The position numbers and the translations under genes are program-made. 64,000 nucleotides of DNA from Cohnella panacarvi Gsoil 349 (GTDB lineage Bacteria; Bacillota; Bacilli; Paenibacillales; Paenibacillaceae), in contig NZ_KI911563.1 in NCBI RefSeq assembly GCF_000515335.1, forward strand, positions 1,690,056 to 1,754,055, given 5' to 3'. The notes beneath the pieces were generated by a model. It was not told the origin of the DNA. It searched no databases and saw only the letters and a list, made by a program, of their open reading frames with translations. Shown one piece after another: positions 22,779-31,736 of this stretch. The first letter of the stretch is position 1. Every line of letters begins with the position of its first letter.

Positions 22779-24833
22779 TTACCAGCGGGCAGAGTACACG
22801 ATCGCGATCGGATCGTTGCCGTTCTTCGTCTTGAGCCCGTTCCATCTCGATGCGTCCGTAATAACGCCTTCATTGAACGTCATCCGATATTCCCAGCCTG
22901 GCACCATCTCTTGGTCCAGCTTCAGCACGACATCCCAGACGAGCGCGTTACGATTGTTCAGCTCATCGCCCTCGATCTCGATAAGCTTCCCGTCGAGCTG
23001 CTTGACCGTGAACGCCGCTTCGTCCACGTTCGTTACCGGTTCGCTGAAACTTACCTTTACCCGCCCTTTATCGATTGCTTTGACTTCGGTTACGTACGGA
23101 GGCGGATTATCGACGTTCGTTCCCGCGAATTCAAGCTCGTCGGCGGCATCGGAAGTCAAGAGCGAAGCCGCGCCGGATACGCGAGCAAGGTAATAATGGC
23201 CGGGATTGAACAGCTTCGGATCGCCGGACGCTTTCGTGCGGAATTGGATCGTTGCCGACTTGTCGTCCTTGCGCAGCGCGTATTGGTTCCATCCGTCCAT
23301 CGAGACGTTCGCGCCGTTGTCTTTCAGAATATAGGCTTTCAAGTTCGCGATATCCTGATCGGTAATCGAACGGCTGAAGCCGACCTCAACCGTGTTGTTG
23401 TTGACGGCCTTGATCCATTGGAGCCGAACCGGAATTTCAGGATTGGCGATGCCTCCGAACTTCCAGTTCGTCGAAGTATCCATGCGGTTGCCGGCAAGGT
23501 CGCGGATGTCGCTGACCGTCAGCTTGTAAAGCACGCCGTCCTGCTGCGGCGCCGTTCTGAGCGATACGGTTTTGCCGTCGCTTTCCAGAGTGGCCTGCGT
23601 GACCGCGAGACCTTTGTCGATGGCGTACCTGTTCGTCTGCTTGGCATCGTCGGGATTGATTTTCTCGTTGAACTTAACGGTGACGACCGCCGTATTGTTC
23701 ACTTGCACCGACGTTACCGTAGGTTTGTTGTAGTCGCTTGAGATCGAACGCGTGACCTGATCGAGCGCGTTGTCCGACTTGTCTTTGACGCCCCGGATCG
23801 TAAGCTCGTAACTCCAGCCGTCCTGCTGCTCGTTCGTCGTCAAAAGCACTTTGCGATCCGTAGTCAAATCCGCGTCCTGAACGCGAAGTCCGTTGTTGAA
23901 CCGGTAATTGTGCTCGTTCTCCGCGGAAGCTTTGTCGACCGCCTCGTTGAAGATGACCTCTACCGTTCGGTTGTTCAGCGGCGTTACGGATTGCAGTTGC
24001 GGCTTCGTCGTATCCTCGACATAGGAAATAAAGCCCCATGGACTACCGCCATCGACGGTCAACGTATGCGGGACGCCGCCGAACATCCGATCCGTCCACA
24101 GCGTAATCGTTCTGCCGTCCCTGCTGACGGAAGAAACCCCTACTCTAATCTTGTTGCCGTAAAGGTCGACGAGGGTAAATCTTTTGTCCTCTACTTTGGT
24201 GGCCGGTTGGAAGAGCGTAACTTTAAGCTCGCGGTTCGATACCGCCTCGACGTTCATGACCGTGAGCGCTGGCTCGTTCAGATCCTTGAATATCGCATAG
24301 ATCGCCTCTACGAGCTGCCCGCGGGTCGCGTAAGCGGTATAATCGTCCGCTTTGTCGATCAGGTCGTTGTCTAGCGCGGTGCGCACGGCGCCTCTCGCCC
24401 ATGTCGAAACCGTGCCGGTGACGAATCCGGAGCTTCTGCTCTCGTAGCCCGTTGCGCGGACGAGTATGGCGGCAAGCTGTTCGACGGTCACGTTATTCTC
24501 GGGAGAAAACTTCCGCCCGTCGCCTACCATGAGACCGGATTTGTTAACGGCTTCGACTACCGTGAACGACCAGCGGTTTCTCTCGACGTCGTCGAAGCTT
24601 TTCGTGCGCGGGGAGTCCGCGAGCTCGAAAACGCGGTATAACACGACGGCGAACTCTTCGCGCGACATCGCGTTGTATAACTTGGACGAGCCGTCTGGGT
24701 AACCGGTGAAGATCCCTTCTTTTTTCAGCGAATTGAATTTCTCTTCGGTCGATATGTCCGCAGCCGATGCGACGTTATAGGCGACACTTGCGAACAAAAC
24801 GAGGGATAGGAGCAGCACAACGATTTTCTTCAC
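22779..24833 (-). CDS. S-layer-homology protein with bacterial Ig-like (SbsA-type) modules
   Basis: The protein is 684 aa from a GTG 8 nt after GGAGG; the frame opens earlier, but with no site. A signal peptide (VKKIVVLLLSLVLFASVAYN) is followed by three SLH repeats in about the first 190 residues (FTGYPDGSSKLYNAMSREEF; FDDVERNRW...GLMVGDGRKFSPENNVTVEQ; AYATRGQLVEAIYAIF). About four or five Ig-like modules follow, with the recurring pattern VEVIFNEAV / VTVKFNEKI / VKVSFSEPV and NRTVEV or AGNRMD. SLH repeats bind pyruvylated secondary wall polymer, so this is a surface protein. No catalytic domain is visible; a structural S-layer or surface-display role is likely. Confidence 0.9.
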   Translation of the reverse strand: MKKIVVLLLSLVLFASVAYNVASAADISTEEKFNSLKKEGIFTGYPDGSSKLYNAMSREEFAVVLYRVFELADSPRTKSFDDVERNRWSFTVVEAVNKSGLMVGDGRKFSPENNVTVEQLAAILVRATGYESRSSGFVTGTVSTWARGAVRTALDNDLIDKADDYTAYATRGQLVEAIYAIFKDLNEPALTVMNVEAVSNRELKVTLFQPATKVEDKRFTLVDLYGNKIRVGVSSVSRDGRTITLWTDRMFGGVPHTLTVDGGSPWGFISYVEDTTKPQLQSVTPLNNRTVEVIFNEAVDKASAENEHNYRFNNGLRVQDADLTTDRKVLLTTNEQQDGWSYELTIRGVKDKSDNALDQVTRSISSDYNKPTVTSVQVNNTAVVTVKFNEKINPDDAKQTNRYAIDKGLAVTQATLESDGKTVSLRTAPQQDGVLYKLTVSDIRDLAGNRMDTSTNWKFGGIANPEIPVRLQWIKAVNNNTVEVGFSRSITDQDIANLKAYILKDNGANVSMDGWNQYALRKDDKSATIQFRTKASGDPKLFNPGHYYLARVSGAASLLTSDAADELEFAGTNVDNPPPYVTEVKAIDKGRVKVSFSEPVTNVDEAAFTVKQLDGKLIEIEGDELNNRNALVWDVVLKLDQEMVPGWEYRMTFNEGVITDASRWNGLKTKNGNDPIAIVYSARW

Positions 24834-25215
24834 TTTCGCAACCTCCTTTGTTCCGCCCAGGTTAGGTTGAGATAAGCAGCGTTGGCGGCGGTTAATCCTT
24901 TTGACGCAGGTTCGATACGTTTTGTTTCTCAATAAGCAAAAATATGGGCAAAATGAGACGAAGTGTAACAACTTGTCCATGGGTTCATGCGGAGAAGGAG
25001 CAAGCTATTGCGATAGTTTGAAAGTTTGTGGATGTTCATCTCATTTGGGCATTTCAGGTGTAGCGGGACTTCAGTCGGAAGATGATCTTACGGAGTATCG
25101 AGGTAGCTCGAAGGTTAGTGGTGTTTCGGCGCGTTACGGTCTCTCAGACCGCTAGGGCGTCGCGATCTCGCTATCTGTATCTGCACCGTGCAGCGGTCTC
25201 TCAGACCGCTACAAC
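24834..25215. other. Intergenic region upstream of the SLH gene
   Basis: About 380 bp. It holds the SLH gene leader and two identical 17-nt palindromic repeats (25137-25153 and 25192-25210). I see no convincing gene and no clear consensus promoter. Confidence 0.5.
25137..25210. repeat. Two copies of a 17-nt palindromic repeat
   Basis: CGGTCTCTCAGACCGCT occurs at 25137-25153 and again at 25194-25210, the latter extended to AGCGGTCTCTCAGACCGCT. Each can form an AGCGGTCT/AGACCGCT hairpin with a 3-nt CTC loop. Neither copy has a T-tract. Confidence 0.65.
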
Positions 25216-25216
25216 G

Positions 25217-25240
25217 AAAAACCGCCTCGCGAGGAGGCGG
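25217..25240 (-). terminator. Terminator of the aldehyde/aldonolactone operon
   Basis: CCGCCTC and GAGGCGG form the stem, followed on the minus strand by TTTTT. It lies 6 nt after the phosphoesterase stop. Confidence 0.8.
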
Positions 25241-25245
25241 CGCGG

Positions 25246-26187
25246 TTACGCTTTGGAGTACCAGGTCGGCCAGTGCTTGCGCGGGTTGGCGACTTTGCGG
25301 CCGTCGGCGAGACGCAGCCACGTATCGAACGGCTTGCCGTTGCGCAGCCGGATGATGCGCGCGCCGCGCTGGAACAGCCAACGGCCGTAGGTCGAGTAGC
25401 CCGTTGCGCGGCCGTAGCATAGGCGTATGCCGAAAAGCTCTCCAGCGTAATCGTTAATGTGATCGTGACCGCAGAATACGCCTTGGATCGACTTCGCGTC
25501 CAGCATCGCCGCGAAGAGACCCGAATTAACCGGCGCGCAGCCGACCTTCTCGTACCGATGTCCGAAACAGACGCGGTGATTCCAGACGTCGCGGTATTCG
25601 GGAATCGGTATGTGCATGAACGCCAATGCAGGCAACGGTTCGCCGCCGTTGAATTGACGGTACGCTTTGGCCTCTTGACGGAACCATGCCAGTTGAAGCT
25701 CCCGAATCCATCCGTAGCCGGCCGCTTCCTCATGGTCGGAATAGTCTCCGCTATCGAGGAAATAGAGCGCGGCTCTCAACCGCCCCTCCCTATCTTCGAT
25801 CCGCAGCGAGAAATTGCCCACTCCTTCGATCTCCGGCGGACCGGATTGCGCCACGTTCCCCGGCAACTCCAGTTGCGCCTGCATAAGCTGCTCCCGCGTT
25901 ACGTTGCCTTCGCTGTCGTGATTGCCGAATACCGCTGCCCAGGGAATTCCGCTGGAAGCCGCCACGGACAGCGCGTCCCGGAAAGACTTCACCGGATCGC
26001 GGCAGCGCCGGCTCTCGATAATGTCGCCGGTAAACACGACCAAATCCGGTTTCTCCGCAGCCAACACGCGCTCCATTAACGCCCGCGTCCTCAAGTCCGC
26101 CGCCCCTCCGTTGTTCCAGTGCAGGTCGGTGAACTGTACGATCGTGAACGTTCCGTCCGGTCGCATGCGAAGGGCTCGGTCCATCAT
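25246..26187 (-). CDS. Calcineurin-like metallophosphoesterase
   Basis: The 313-aa protein carries the metallophosphoesterase blocks: QFTDLHWNNGG (DxH), LVVFTGDIIES (GD), AAVFGNHDSEG (GNHD), ALAFMHIPIPE (H), GVFCGHDHINDYAG (GHDH). It resembles the YkuE/Dcr2-like phosphatase group; the substrate cannot be inferred. Its ATG overlaps the stop of the DUF1904 gene (ATGA), making it the last gene of a five-gene operon. There is no signal peptide. Confidence 0.9.
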   Translation of the reverse strand: MMDRALRMRPDGTFTIVQFTDLHWNNGGAADLRTRALMERVLAAEKPDLVVFTGDIIESRRCRDPVKSFRDALSVAASSGIPWAAVFGNHDSEGNVTREQLMQAQLELPGNVAQSGPPEIEGVGNFSLRIEDREGRLRAALYFLDSGDYSDHEEAAGYGWIRELQLAWFRQEAKAYRQFNGGEPLPALAFMHIPIPEYRDVWNHRVCFGHRYEKVGCAPVNSGLFAAMLDAKSIQGVFCGHDHINDYAGELFGIRLCYGRATGYSTYGRWLFQRGARIIRLRNGKPFDTWLRLADGRKVANPRKHWPTWYSKA

Positions 26188-26672
26188 TCTCTCAGCGCGT
26201 CGCGCAGCTTGCTGGACATCGAAGACATCGCTCCGCCGCCGAGCGTCGCCCCGTGGAGCGCCTTGCGCGTCCGATCCAGATCGTCCTTCAGCTTGGCGTT
26301 CTTCGCCCTCAGCTCCGCAAGCTCGCCAGCGGAAGGATCGTCCCCTAGCCGTTGCCCGTTCGAGTAATAAGCATCCGGCGTATATACTCGAAATGCGATT
26401 TCCATCTCCTCGAGCCCGAGCGCCTCGCGCACATACCTATCGACGCAAGCCGCAGCCGCATCTCTAGCCGCCGTTCCGCGCTCGAACCAGACGACCTCGA
26501 CGAACGGGTACGAAGCGACGCGCTTGCCCGCGAATACGGCAGTCGTATGCATGCACTCCAACAAAATATGGTCGGACGGACAATCGAATATAACCGCCAG
26601 TTCTCCCGCCAAAGCTTCGCTTACGGAAGCAAGGCGATCGGGATCTACGCCCCGAATCAATAAATGCGGCAC
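26184..26672 (-). CDS. DUF1904 family protein with helical C-terminal extension
   Basis: The start GTG at 26672 gives a PHLLIRGVDPDRL N-terminus that fits the family; an ATG two codons earlier is too close to AGGA. The N-terminal 105 residues match the DUF1904 pattern (LAVIFDCPSDHILLEC, YPFVEVVWFERG, YYSNGQRL), a small tautomerase-like fold of unknown function. Residues about 115-162 add a charged coiled coil (ELRAKNAKLKDDLDRTRKAL) not typical of the family. It is coupled to the phosphoesterase. Confidence 0.78.
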   Translation of the reverse strand: MPHLLIRGVDPDRLASVSEALAGELAVIFDCPSDHILLECMHTTAVFAGKRVASYPFVEVVWFERGTAARDAAAACVDRYVREALGLEEMEIAFRVYTPDAYYSNGQRLGDDPSAGELAELRAKNAKLKDDLDRTRKALHGATLGGGAMSSMSSKLRDALRE

Positions 26673-26703
26673 TGCCATCACTTCCTGTTCGCTTGTAAAT
26701 CGA

Positions 26704-28008
26704 TTATCGTCCGAATACGCGGCGCAAATAACCGTTCAGTAAAATTCCGTCCGGATCTAGCCGGTCCCTTACCTCGCCGAACTTCTCCCACATCGGGTAA
26801 GCCTTGGAGAGCTGCTCCGCCTGAAGCGTATGCAGCTTGCCCCAGTGCGGCCGGCCGCCGTATCGCAAGAAGATGCGCTCCATGTCGGCGAAGTACTTCT
26901 CGTGCGGCATGCCCCGGTACATATGTACGGCGATGTATGCCGAATCCCTGCCGTAAGCCGGGCTGAGCCAGATATCGTCGGCTTTGACGTAACGGCATTC
27001 GATCGGAAAATGGACCCGGTGCTTCTCCCGCGCCATCGTCTCCCTCATCTCGCGAATGACGTCCGCCATCGCCTCGGCCGGTATATTGTACTCCATCTCG
27101 TTGAACCGCACGAGCCGCGTCGTCGCGTACACGCGATGGCTCATCTCGACTTTGCGCGTAACCGGCACGGAAGCCGCGCATATGCGGCTGACCGTTCCGC
27201 ACAACGCCGGCACTCTTCGCGCCAGTCCGGATAAGGCTCCGAATGCGGCATTTTCCAGAATGACGTCGCTGACGTAATCGCGAACTTTACGGGAAGTCAC
27301 GGGCTCCTCCGTCTCGTTCGTCATTTTCAGCTGGCACGGCTCCGCGTAAGGGAACCAGTAAAATTCGAAGTTGCGATGCGCCGCGTTAAGCTCAGGCAAC
27401 CGCGACAAGCAATCCTCGAGCGGCACGCGCGCGCTCTCGTAACGCAACTTGTAGGACGGGCGAAGCCGCAACGTCACCTGCGCGATGATCCCGAGCGAGC
27501 CGATCGATACCTGCAACGCCCTGAACAGCTCCGGATGCGAAACCTCCGTACAGCTTATGACCTCGCCGGTGCCCGTAATAACCGTAAGTCCGACGACTTG
27601 CGTAGCGATCGTTCCGAACGCGTTCCCCGTGCCGTGCGTGCCCGTGCTGATGGCGCCGGCGATCGATTGGACGTCGATATCGCCCAAGTTCTCTTGGGCG
27701 AGTCCTTCCGCGTGGAGCAGCTCTCCGAGCAGCTTCAACTTCGTCCCCGCCCACACGGTAGCCGTCCGAGCCGCAGCATCCGCTTCCACGATACCCTGCA
27801 TGGTATCCAGAGACACGAGAATATCGTCCGACGCGGCTACCGCCGTAAAAGAATGCCCCGATCCGACGACACGCAGACGGCGTCCCTCGCGCCTGCACAG
27901 CCGCACGAGATCCACGATTTCCTCGATCGACGAAGGGTAGACAACGTCTCGCGGCGTCGTCCGCACGATGCCCGACCAGTTGCGCCACTTGTGCCCGCTC
28001 TTCGTCAT
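26704..28008 (-). CDS. FAD-linked aldonolactone oxidase (D-arabinono-1,4-lactone oxidase family)
   Basis: The 434-aa flavoprotein has an N-terminal FAD_binding_4 domain (VVYPSSIEEIVDLVRLCRRE, RLRVVGSGHSFTAVAASDD, GAISTGTHGTGNAFG, about 20-180). The C-terminal ALO domain contains the conserved HWGK (GGRPHWGKLH) and LDPDGILLNGYL. The family oxidises aldono-lactones or alditols with O2, giving H2O2. It overlaps the preceding deaminase/aldolase gene by ATGA. Polyol oxidase is an alternative substrate class. Confidence 0.9.
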   Translation of the reverse strand: MTKSGHKWRNWSGIVRTTPRDVVYPSSIEEIVDLVRLCRREGRRLRVVGSGHSFTAVAASDDILVSLDTMQGIVEADAAARTATVWAGTKLKLLGELLHAEGLAQENLGDIDVQSIAGAISTGTHGTGNAFGTIATQVVGLTVITGTGEVISCTEVSHPELFRALQVSIGSLGIIAQVTLRLRPSYKLRYESARVPLEDCLSRLPELNAAHRNFEFYWFPYAEPCQLKMTNETEEPVTSRKVRDYVSDVILENAAFGALSGLARRVPALCGTVSRICAASVPVTRKVEMSHRVYATTRLVRFNEMEYNIPAEAMADVIREMRETMAREKHRVHFPIECRYVKADDIWLSPAYGRDSAYIAVHMYRGMPHEKYFADMERIFLRYGGRPHWGKLHTLQAEQLSKAYPMWEKFGEVRDRLDPDGILLNGYLRRVFGR

Positions 28009-29234
28009 AAGAAATGCTCCCCCATGCCTCTATAAGTCTCGTACTCGTCAACGATGGCGCCTTCGGATACGACATAGAGTCTATCGAAACGCTCGCATAG
28101 CTCGCCGGCTTTGGCATGGCGGAAAAACACGGGATCACCTAAATCCAACGCTAGTCCGCGCGCTTCTCGGCCTATCTTGAGCGGCGTCTGCACTTCTCCC
28201 GCCCCTTCGAGCGGGAACAATGACAATCCCGCCGGCAGATACGGCCCCGGAAGCTTCGTTCCGTCCGCCGCGCCCGAAGCCGTATAACCCCCGCCCATGC
28301 ACGTAACGATGTCCGGGCGAGGCTTGCGCACGATCTCTACGGCGAATCCGGCCGCTGGACGATAGCGGAAATCCTTATAGTTATCGAAGAGCAGCGGCGA
28401 ATAGAATCCGGAACCCGCCGTTATCTCCGTCACGACGCGCTCCGCGCGCGAAGTCGCCAAGCTCCCCGTTCCGCCGGCATTGACGAAACGCAACGGCATC
28501 CCGAGCGCGCGAATTTTCCGGACGACCTCTTCCCTTCTAGCGGCGACGTCTTTAATCGATCTCGCCTTCAAATAGCGAACGATCGCATTTTTAAGCGCTT
28601 GGCCGGGAACGCGGTCTCCCACGCCGGCGATTTGCGCCTCGTAACCCATCATACCGTCCAGCCACACCCATGACGATGACCTGATTCTTTCCGCGACGGG
28701 ACGAACCGCCTCCCATCCGTCAAGCGGCGAACGCCATACGCCGAATCTTAAGCCCGGATAGCTCGCGGACATATCGATATCCAAGCAGAGCGGAATCCGC
28801 ACGCCGCGTTGCCGGGCGAGCCGCTCCAGATGCTCGACGTGCGCGACCGAATCGACCATGAACGTGATCGAATGCCCTTCCCCGATGAGATCGAGCAGCG
28901 GCATGACGCCTTGCTCGTCCCACGTCGGGTACCCGAGCAGCAAATCCTGAAAGCCTTGGCGCGCCAGGAAGGCCGCTTCACCCGCCGTATAGCACATTAC
29001 GCCTCGGAACGTATCGCTTGAACGCAGAATGCGACGCAGCACCGAGACGCTTCGGATCGACTTGCTGGCGATTCGGATCGTTTTGCTTCCGGCCGCCTTG
29101 TCAATATCGCTTATGTTTCGATCCAGCAAATCCAAGTCCAAGAAAGCGAAAGGCATCGGAATGCCGGAGAAAATCGATTTGTACGTTGCGTAATCGGGCG
29201 TCTGAATAGGGATCGTCCTCTCGTCGTTCGTCAT
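28005..29234 (-). CDS. PLP-dependent amino acid deaminase/aldolase (D-threonine aldolase-like, alanine-racemase fold)
   Basis: About 409 aa. The N-terminal alanine-racemase-like TIM barrel has PFAFLDLDLLDRNI and IRIASKSIRSVSVLRRIL; the PLP-binding Lys is likely in ASKS. CYTAGEAAFLARQGFQDLLL and LCLDIDMSASYPGLRFG follow, then a C-terminal barrel with the metal-type motif GDPVFFRHAKAGELCERFD. The family acts on D-hydroxyamino acids or D-amino acids. It is next to the aldonolactone oxidase and aldehyde dehydrogenase. The start at 29234 has only a weak Shine-Dalgarno; a TTG at 29249 is no better. Confidence 0.85.
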   Translation of the reverse strand: MTNDERTIPIQTPDYATYKSIFSGIPMPFAFLDLDLLDRNISDIDKAAGSKTIRIASKSIRSVSVLRRILRSSDTFRGVMCYTAGEAAFLARQGFQDLLLGYPTWDEQGVMPLLDLIGEGHSITFMVDSVAHVEHLERLARQRGVRIPLCLDIDMSASYPGLRFGVWRSPLDGWEAVRPVAERIRSSSWVWLDGMMGYEAQIAGVGDRVPGQALKNAIVRYLKARSIKDVAARREEVVRKIRALGMPLRFVNAGGTGSLATSRAERVVTEITAGSGFYSPLLFDNYKDFRYRPAAGFAVEIVRKPRPDIVTCMGGGYTASGAADGTKLPGPYLPAGLSLFPLEGAGEVQTPLKIGREARGLALDLGDPVFFRHAKAGELCERFDRLYVVSEGAIVDEYETYRGMGEHFL

Positions 29235-29268
29235 AACGTCGGATCGCAATTCGTTGTCTCGCAGCCCG

Positions 29269-30660
29269 TCAGCGGAGCAGCTTGCGGATGACTTTCATGC
29301 CCCATTTGGAGTCCGGATAGCGGAAAGGCGGGTCGAACAAGTTCGTCATTGTCAAAATGCTCTTGTAGTGCGAGAACGCGCGGAACCCGTACTCCCCGTG
29401 GTAGCTGCCGATGCCGCTGCTTCCGACCCCGCCGATCGGCAGATAAGGAGAACCGAAATGCATGACGGTATCGTTGATGCACGCGTCGCCGAAGCGAATG
29501 CGTTCGACGATCCTTCCGGCGAAAGCCTTATTCCTCGTAAACACGTACAACGCCAGCGGCTTCGGATTCGCCTCGACGACCGCTTCGATTTCCGCCTCGT
29601 CCTCGTACTCCACGATCGGCAGCAGCGGCCCGAATATTTCTTCGCGCATAATCGGCGAGTCGAGCGGCACTTGATCGAGCAGCGTCGGAGCGATCTTCAA
29701 GCTCGTCCCGTCGGTCTGCCCGCCGAAGACGATCCGGCCGTCGTCCAGATAGCCGGTCAACCGCTTGTAATGGCGTTCGTTCACGATGCGTCCGTATTCC
29801 GGGCTCTCCATCGGACGCTCGCCGTAGAAGCGCGTAACGACTTCGGCCAGCTTCTCGACGAAAGCTTCCTTCACCTCGCGATGCACGAACGCGTAATCCG
29901 GAGCGACGCACGTCTGGCCCGCGTTCGTGAACTTCCCGAAAGCGATTCGCTTGGCCGCGAGCTGCAAGTCCGCATCTTTATCGACGATGCACGGGCTTTT
30001 GCCGCCGAGCTCGAGCGTAACCGGAATAAGCTGCTTCGCCGCGGCTTCCATGACGATGCGGCCGACCGCGGGGCTCCCGGTGAAGAAAATATGGTCGAAC
30101 GGCTGCCGCAGCAGCTCCGCGCTAACCTGCGCGTCGCCCTCCACGACCGCAACGTAGTCGGAGGAGAACGTCTCGCGTATGAGCTCGGCGATGAGCATGG
30201 ACACGTTCGGCGTCAGCTCGGAAGGCTTCAGCACCGCCGTGTTGCCCGCGGCGATCGCGGAGATGAGCGGGGCGATCGTCAGCATGAACGGATAGTTCCA
30301 CGGCGAGACGATGAGCGTCGTCCCGTACGGCTCCGGCACGATCCGGCTCGATGCCCCGGAATGGGACATCGGCGTCTTGGCCCGCTTGGGCTTGGCCCAT
30401 CCGCGCACGCCGCGCAGCGCGACGCGAAGCTCCGTTAAGGCGATGCCGATCTCGGTGGCGTAAGCTTCCCGTTCGGATTTGTTCAAATCTTGCCGCAGCG
30501 CGGCGAGCAGACGCGGCTCGAAGCGGACGATCGCCTCTCGCAGTTTGCGCAGCCGGTCTACGCGGAAGGAGACGGGTCTCGTCGCTCCATCTCGGAAGAA
30601 CGCGTGCTGGCGTCTGACGATTTCAGATGGCGGTAGAGCGGATACTGGCATAGTAGACAC
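29269..30660 (-). CDS. Aldehyde dehydrogenase (class 3-like)
   Basis: About 463 aa from the GTG at 30660, 7 nt after AAGGAG. NAD(P)-dependent ALDH motifs: IVSPWNYPFML, GNTAVLKPSELTP, FFTGSPAVGRIVMEAAA, the general base Glu in VTLELGGKSP, catalytic Cys in NAGQTCVAPDY, EEIFGPLLPI and FGSPYLPIGGVGSSGIG. The short length and motif set match the fatty-aldehyde/class 3 group (YwdH/AldX-like). It is the first gene of an operon with the deaminase/aldolase and the oxidase, so it may oxidise the aldehyde product of that aldolase (inference). Confidence 0.94.
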   Translation of the reverse strand: MSTMPVSALPPSEIVRRQHAFFRDGATRPVSFRVDRLRKLREAIVRFEPRLLAALRQDLNKSEREAYATEIGIALTELRVALRGVRGWAKPKRAKTPMSHSGASSRIVPEPYGTTLIVSPWNYPFMLTIAPLISAIAAGNTAVLKPSELTPNVSMLIAELIRETFSSDYVAVVEGDAQVSAELLRQPFDHIFFTGSPAVGRIVMEAAAKQLIPVTLELGGKSPCIVDKDADLQLAAKRIAFGKFTNAGQTCVAPDYAFVHREVKEAFVEKLAEVVTRFYGERPMESPEYGRIVNERHYKRLTGYLDDGRIVFGGQTDGTSLKIAPTLLDQVPLDSPIMREEIFGPLLPIVEYEDEAEIEAVVEANPKPLALYVFTRNKAFAGRIVERIRFGDACINDTVMHFGSPYLPIGGVGSSGIGSYHGEYGFRAFSHYKSILTMTNLFDPPFRYPDSKWGMKVIRKLLR

Positions 30661-30822
30661 AATCAAGCTCCTTCCGTCGTTCATCGTTAAGTAGCCATTC
30701 AACTCTATATTCCGAATTATCGAACGAATCCGCCCCGCATGTAAAGAGTTTTCGCGTAAGCGCCGTCTTGCGCGGGACTCCCGGCCTGCTGTATGATGAG
30801 ATCAAATTCGGAGGTGATCCCT

Positions 30823-31107
30823 ATGGGAATGTCGAAAGCAAAACGGGCAAGACGCAAGCATGAGAGAGAAGGCGAACTCGGCCCCGCCATTAGACGGGGA
30901 CAGTGGCATCGCAAGCCGCAAACGCAAATCGTCATGAATAAGAAAGCAGATCAGCGCCGAACGCAATGCCGCCATCCAGGCAGCCGCGACGGCGCTGATT
31001 CGTTGTTAGGGGGATTACGCGAGCCGGCGATCTACAGCACGTACAGCAAAATCGCGAAGAAATGCATGGCCGATCCCGCGAGCACGAACAGATGCCAGAC
31101 GGCATGA
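30823..31107 (+). CDS. Small basic hypothetical protein
   Basis: 94 aa. The ATG has a near-ideal CGGAGGTGATCCCT leader, which is the main evidence. MGMSKAKRARRKHEREGELG then PAIRRGQWHRKPQTQ resembles the short, highly basic K/R-rich proteins common in Bacilli that end near DGSF (here SRDGADSLL, residues about 55-63). The tail beyond residue 65 is unlike that group and overlaps the 3' end of the hemolysin III gene on the other strand by 76 bp. A recently extended C-terminus is possible. Function unknown. Confidence 0.6.
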   Translation: MGMSKAKRARRKHEREGELGPAIRRGQWHRKPQTQIVMNKKADQRRTQCRHPGSRDGADSLLGGLREPAIYSTYSKIAKKCMADPASTNRCQTA

Positions 31108-31670
31108 TGATGCGGGAAGCCGCGCCATATATAGAAGATCGAGCCGACCGTATACAGCACGCCGCCGATGACGAGCAGCCGAATGCCGCCCGGTTGCAGC
31201 AGCGTTTGCAGAGGTTGCCACGCGAAGACGATCATCCACCCCATCAGCACGTAGAACAGCGTCGACAGCACGAGATATTTTTTCGTGAAGAACGCCTTGA
31301 ACACGACGCCTCCCACCGCAAGTCCCCAGACGATTCCGAACAACGTCCAGCCGAGCGGACTTCGCAGCGTAACGAGCAAGATCGGCGTATAGGTGCCCGC
31401 AATGAACAAATAAATGCAAGAATGATCGAACGTCTCGAACAAGTCTTTGACTTTGCCTTCCGGGAACGCATGGACGAGCGTCGAAGCCGTATAGAGCAGC
31501 AGCATCGTAACGCCGTAAATCGTAAAGCTCACGACGTGCCAAGACGTTCCTTCGAGCGATGCGAAAACGATCAACAACGTCAATCCCGCAATGCTGAGCA
31601 GCGTCCCTAAGCCATGCGTGATCGCGTTAACGACTTCCTCCCGTCTCGTGTACACGTACGTATTCGCCAT
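31032..31670 (-). CDS. Hemolysin III family (PAQR-type) membrane protein
   Basis: The 212-aa protein has seven predicted transmembrane helices and the family signatures: REEVVNAITHGLG near the start, STLVHAFPEGK, LFETFDHSCIYLFIAGTYTP (the conserved D-H and TYTP), and the histidine motif AVWHLFVLAGSAMHF at the C-terminus. The three conserved His and the Asp/Ser are the expected metal site of PAQR proteins. In Bacillus the family includes YplQ. Despite the name, a lipid or envelope role is more likely than haemolysis. Confidence 0.93.
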   Translation of the reverse strand: MANTYVYTRREEVVNAITHGLGTLLSIAGLTLLIVFASLEGTSWHVVSFTIYGVTMLLLYTASTLVHAFPEGKVKDLFETFDHSCIYLFIAGTYTPILLVTLRSPLGWTLFGIVWGLAVGGVVFKAFFTKKYLVLSTLFYVLMGWMIVFAWQPLQTLLQPGGIRLLVIGGVLYTVGSIFYIWRGFPHHHAVWHLFVLAGSAMHFFAILLYVL

Positions 31671-31736
31671 AGTCGCGCCTTCCTTCCGACATCGGTTGTC
31701 ACCCTATTGTATGTGAATCTGGGCGTTTCGCGATCG

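Noticed and set aside
22740-23741. 333-aa plus-strand open frame
   Set aside because: Antisense shadow of the SLH/Ig-like gene, beginning inside a terminator; high-GC codon bias produces many such frames here.
24901-25155. 84-aa plus-strand open frame before the SLH gene
   Set aside because: No ribosome site; it overlaps the SLH leader and one of the palindromic repeats, and its composition is unlike a protein.
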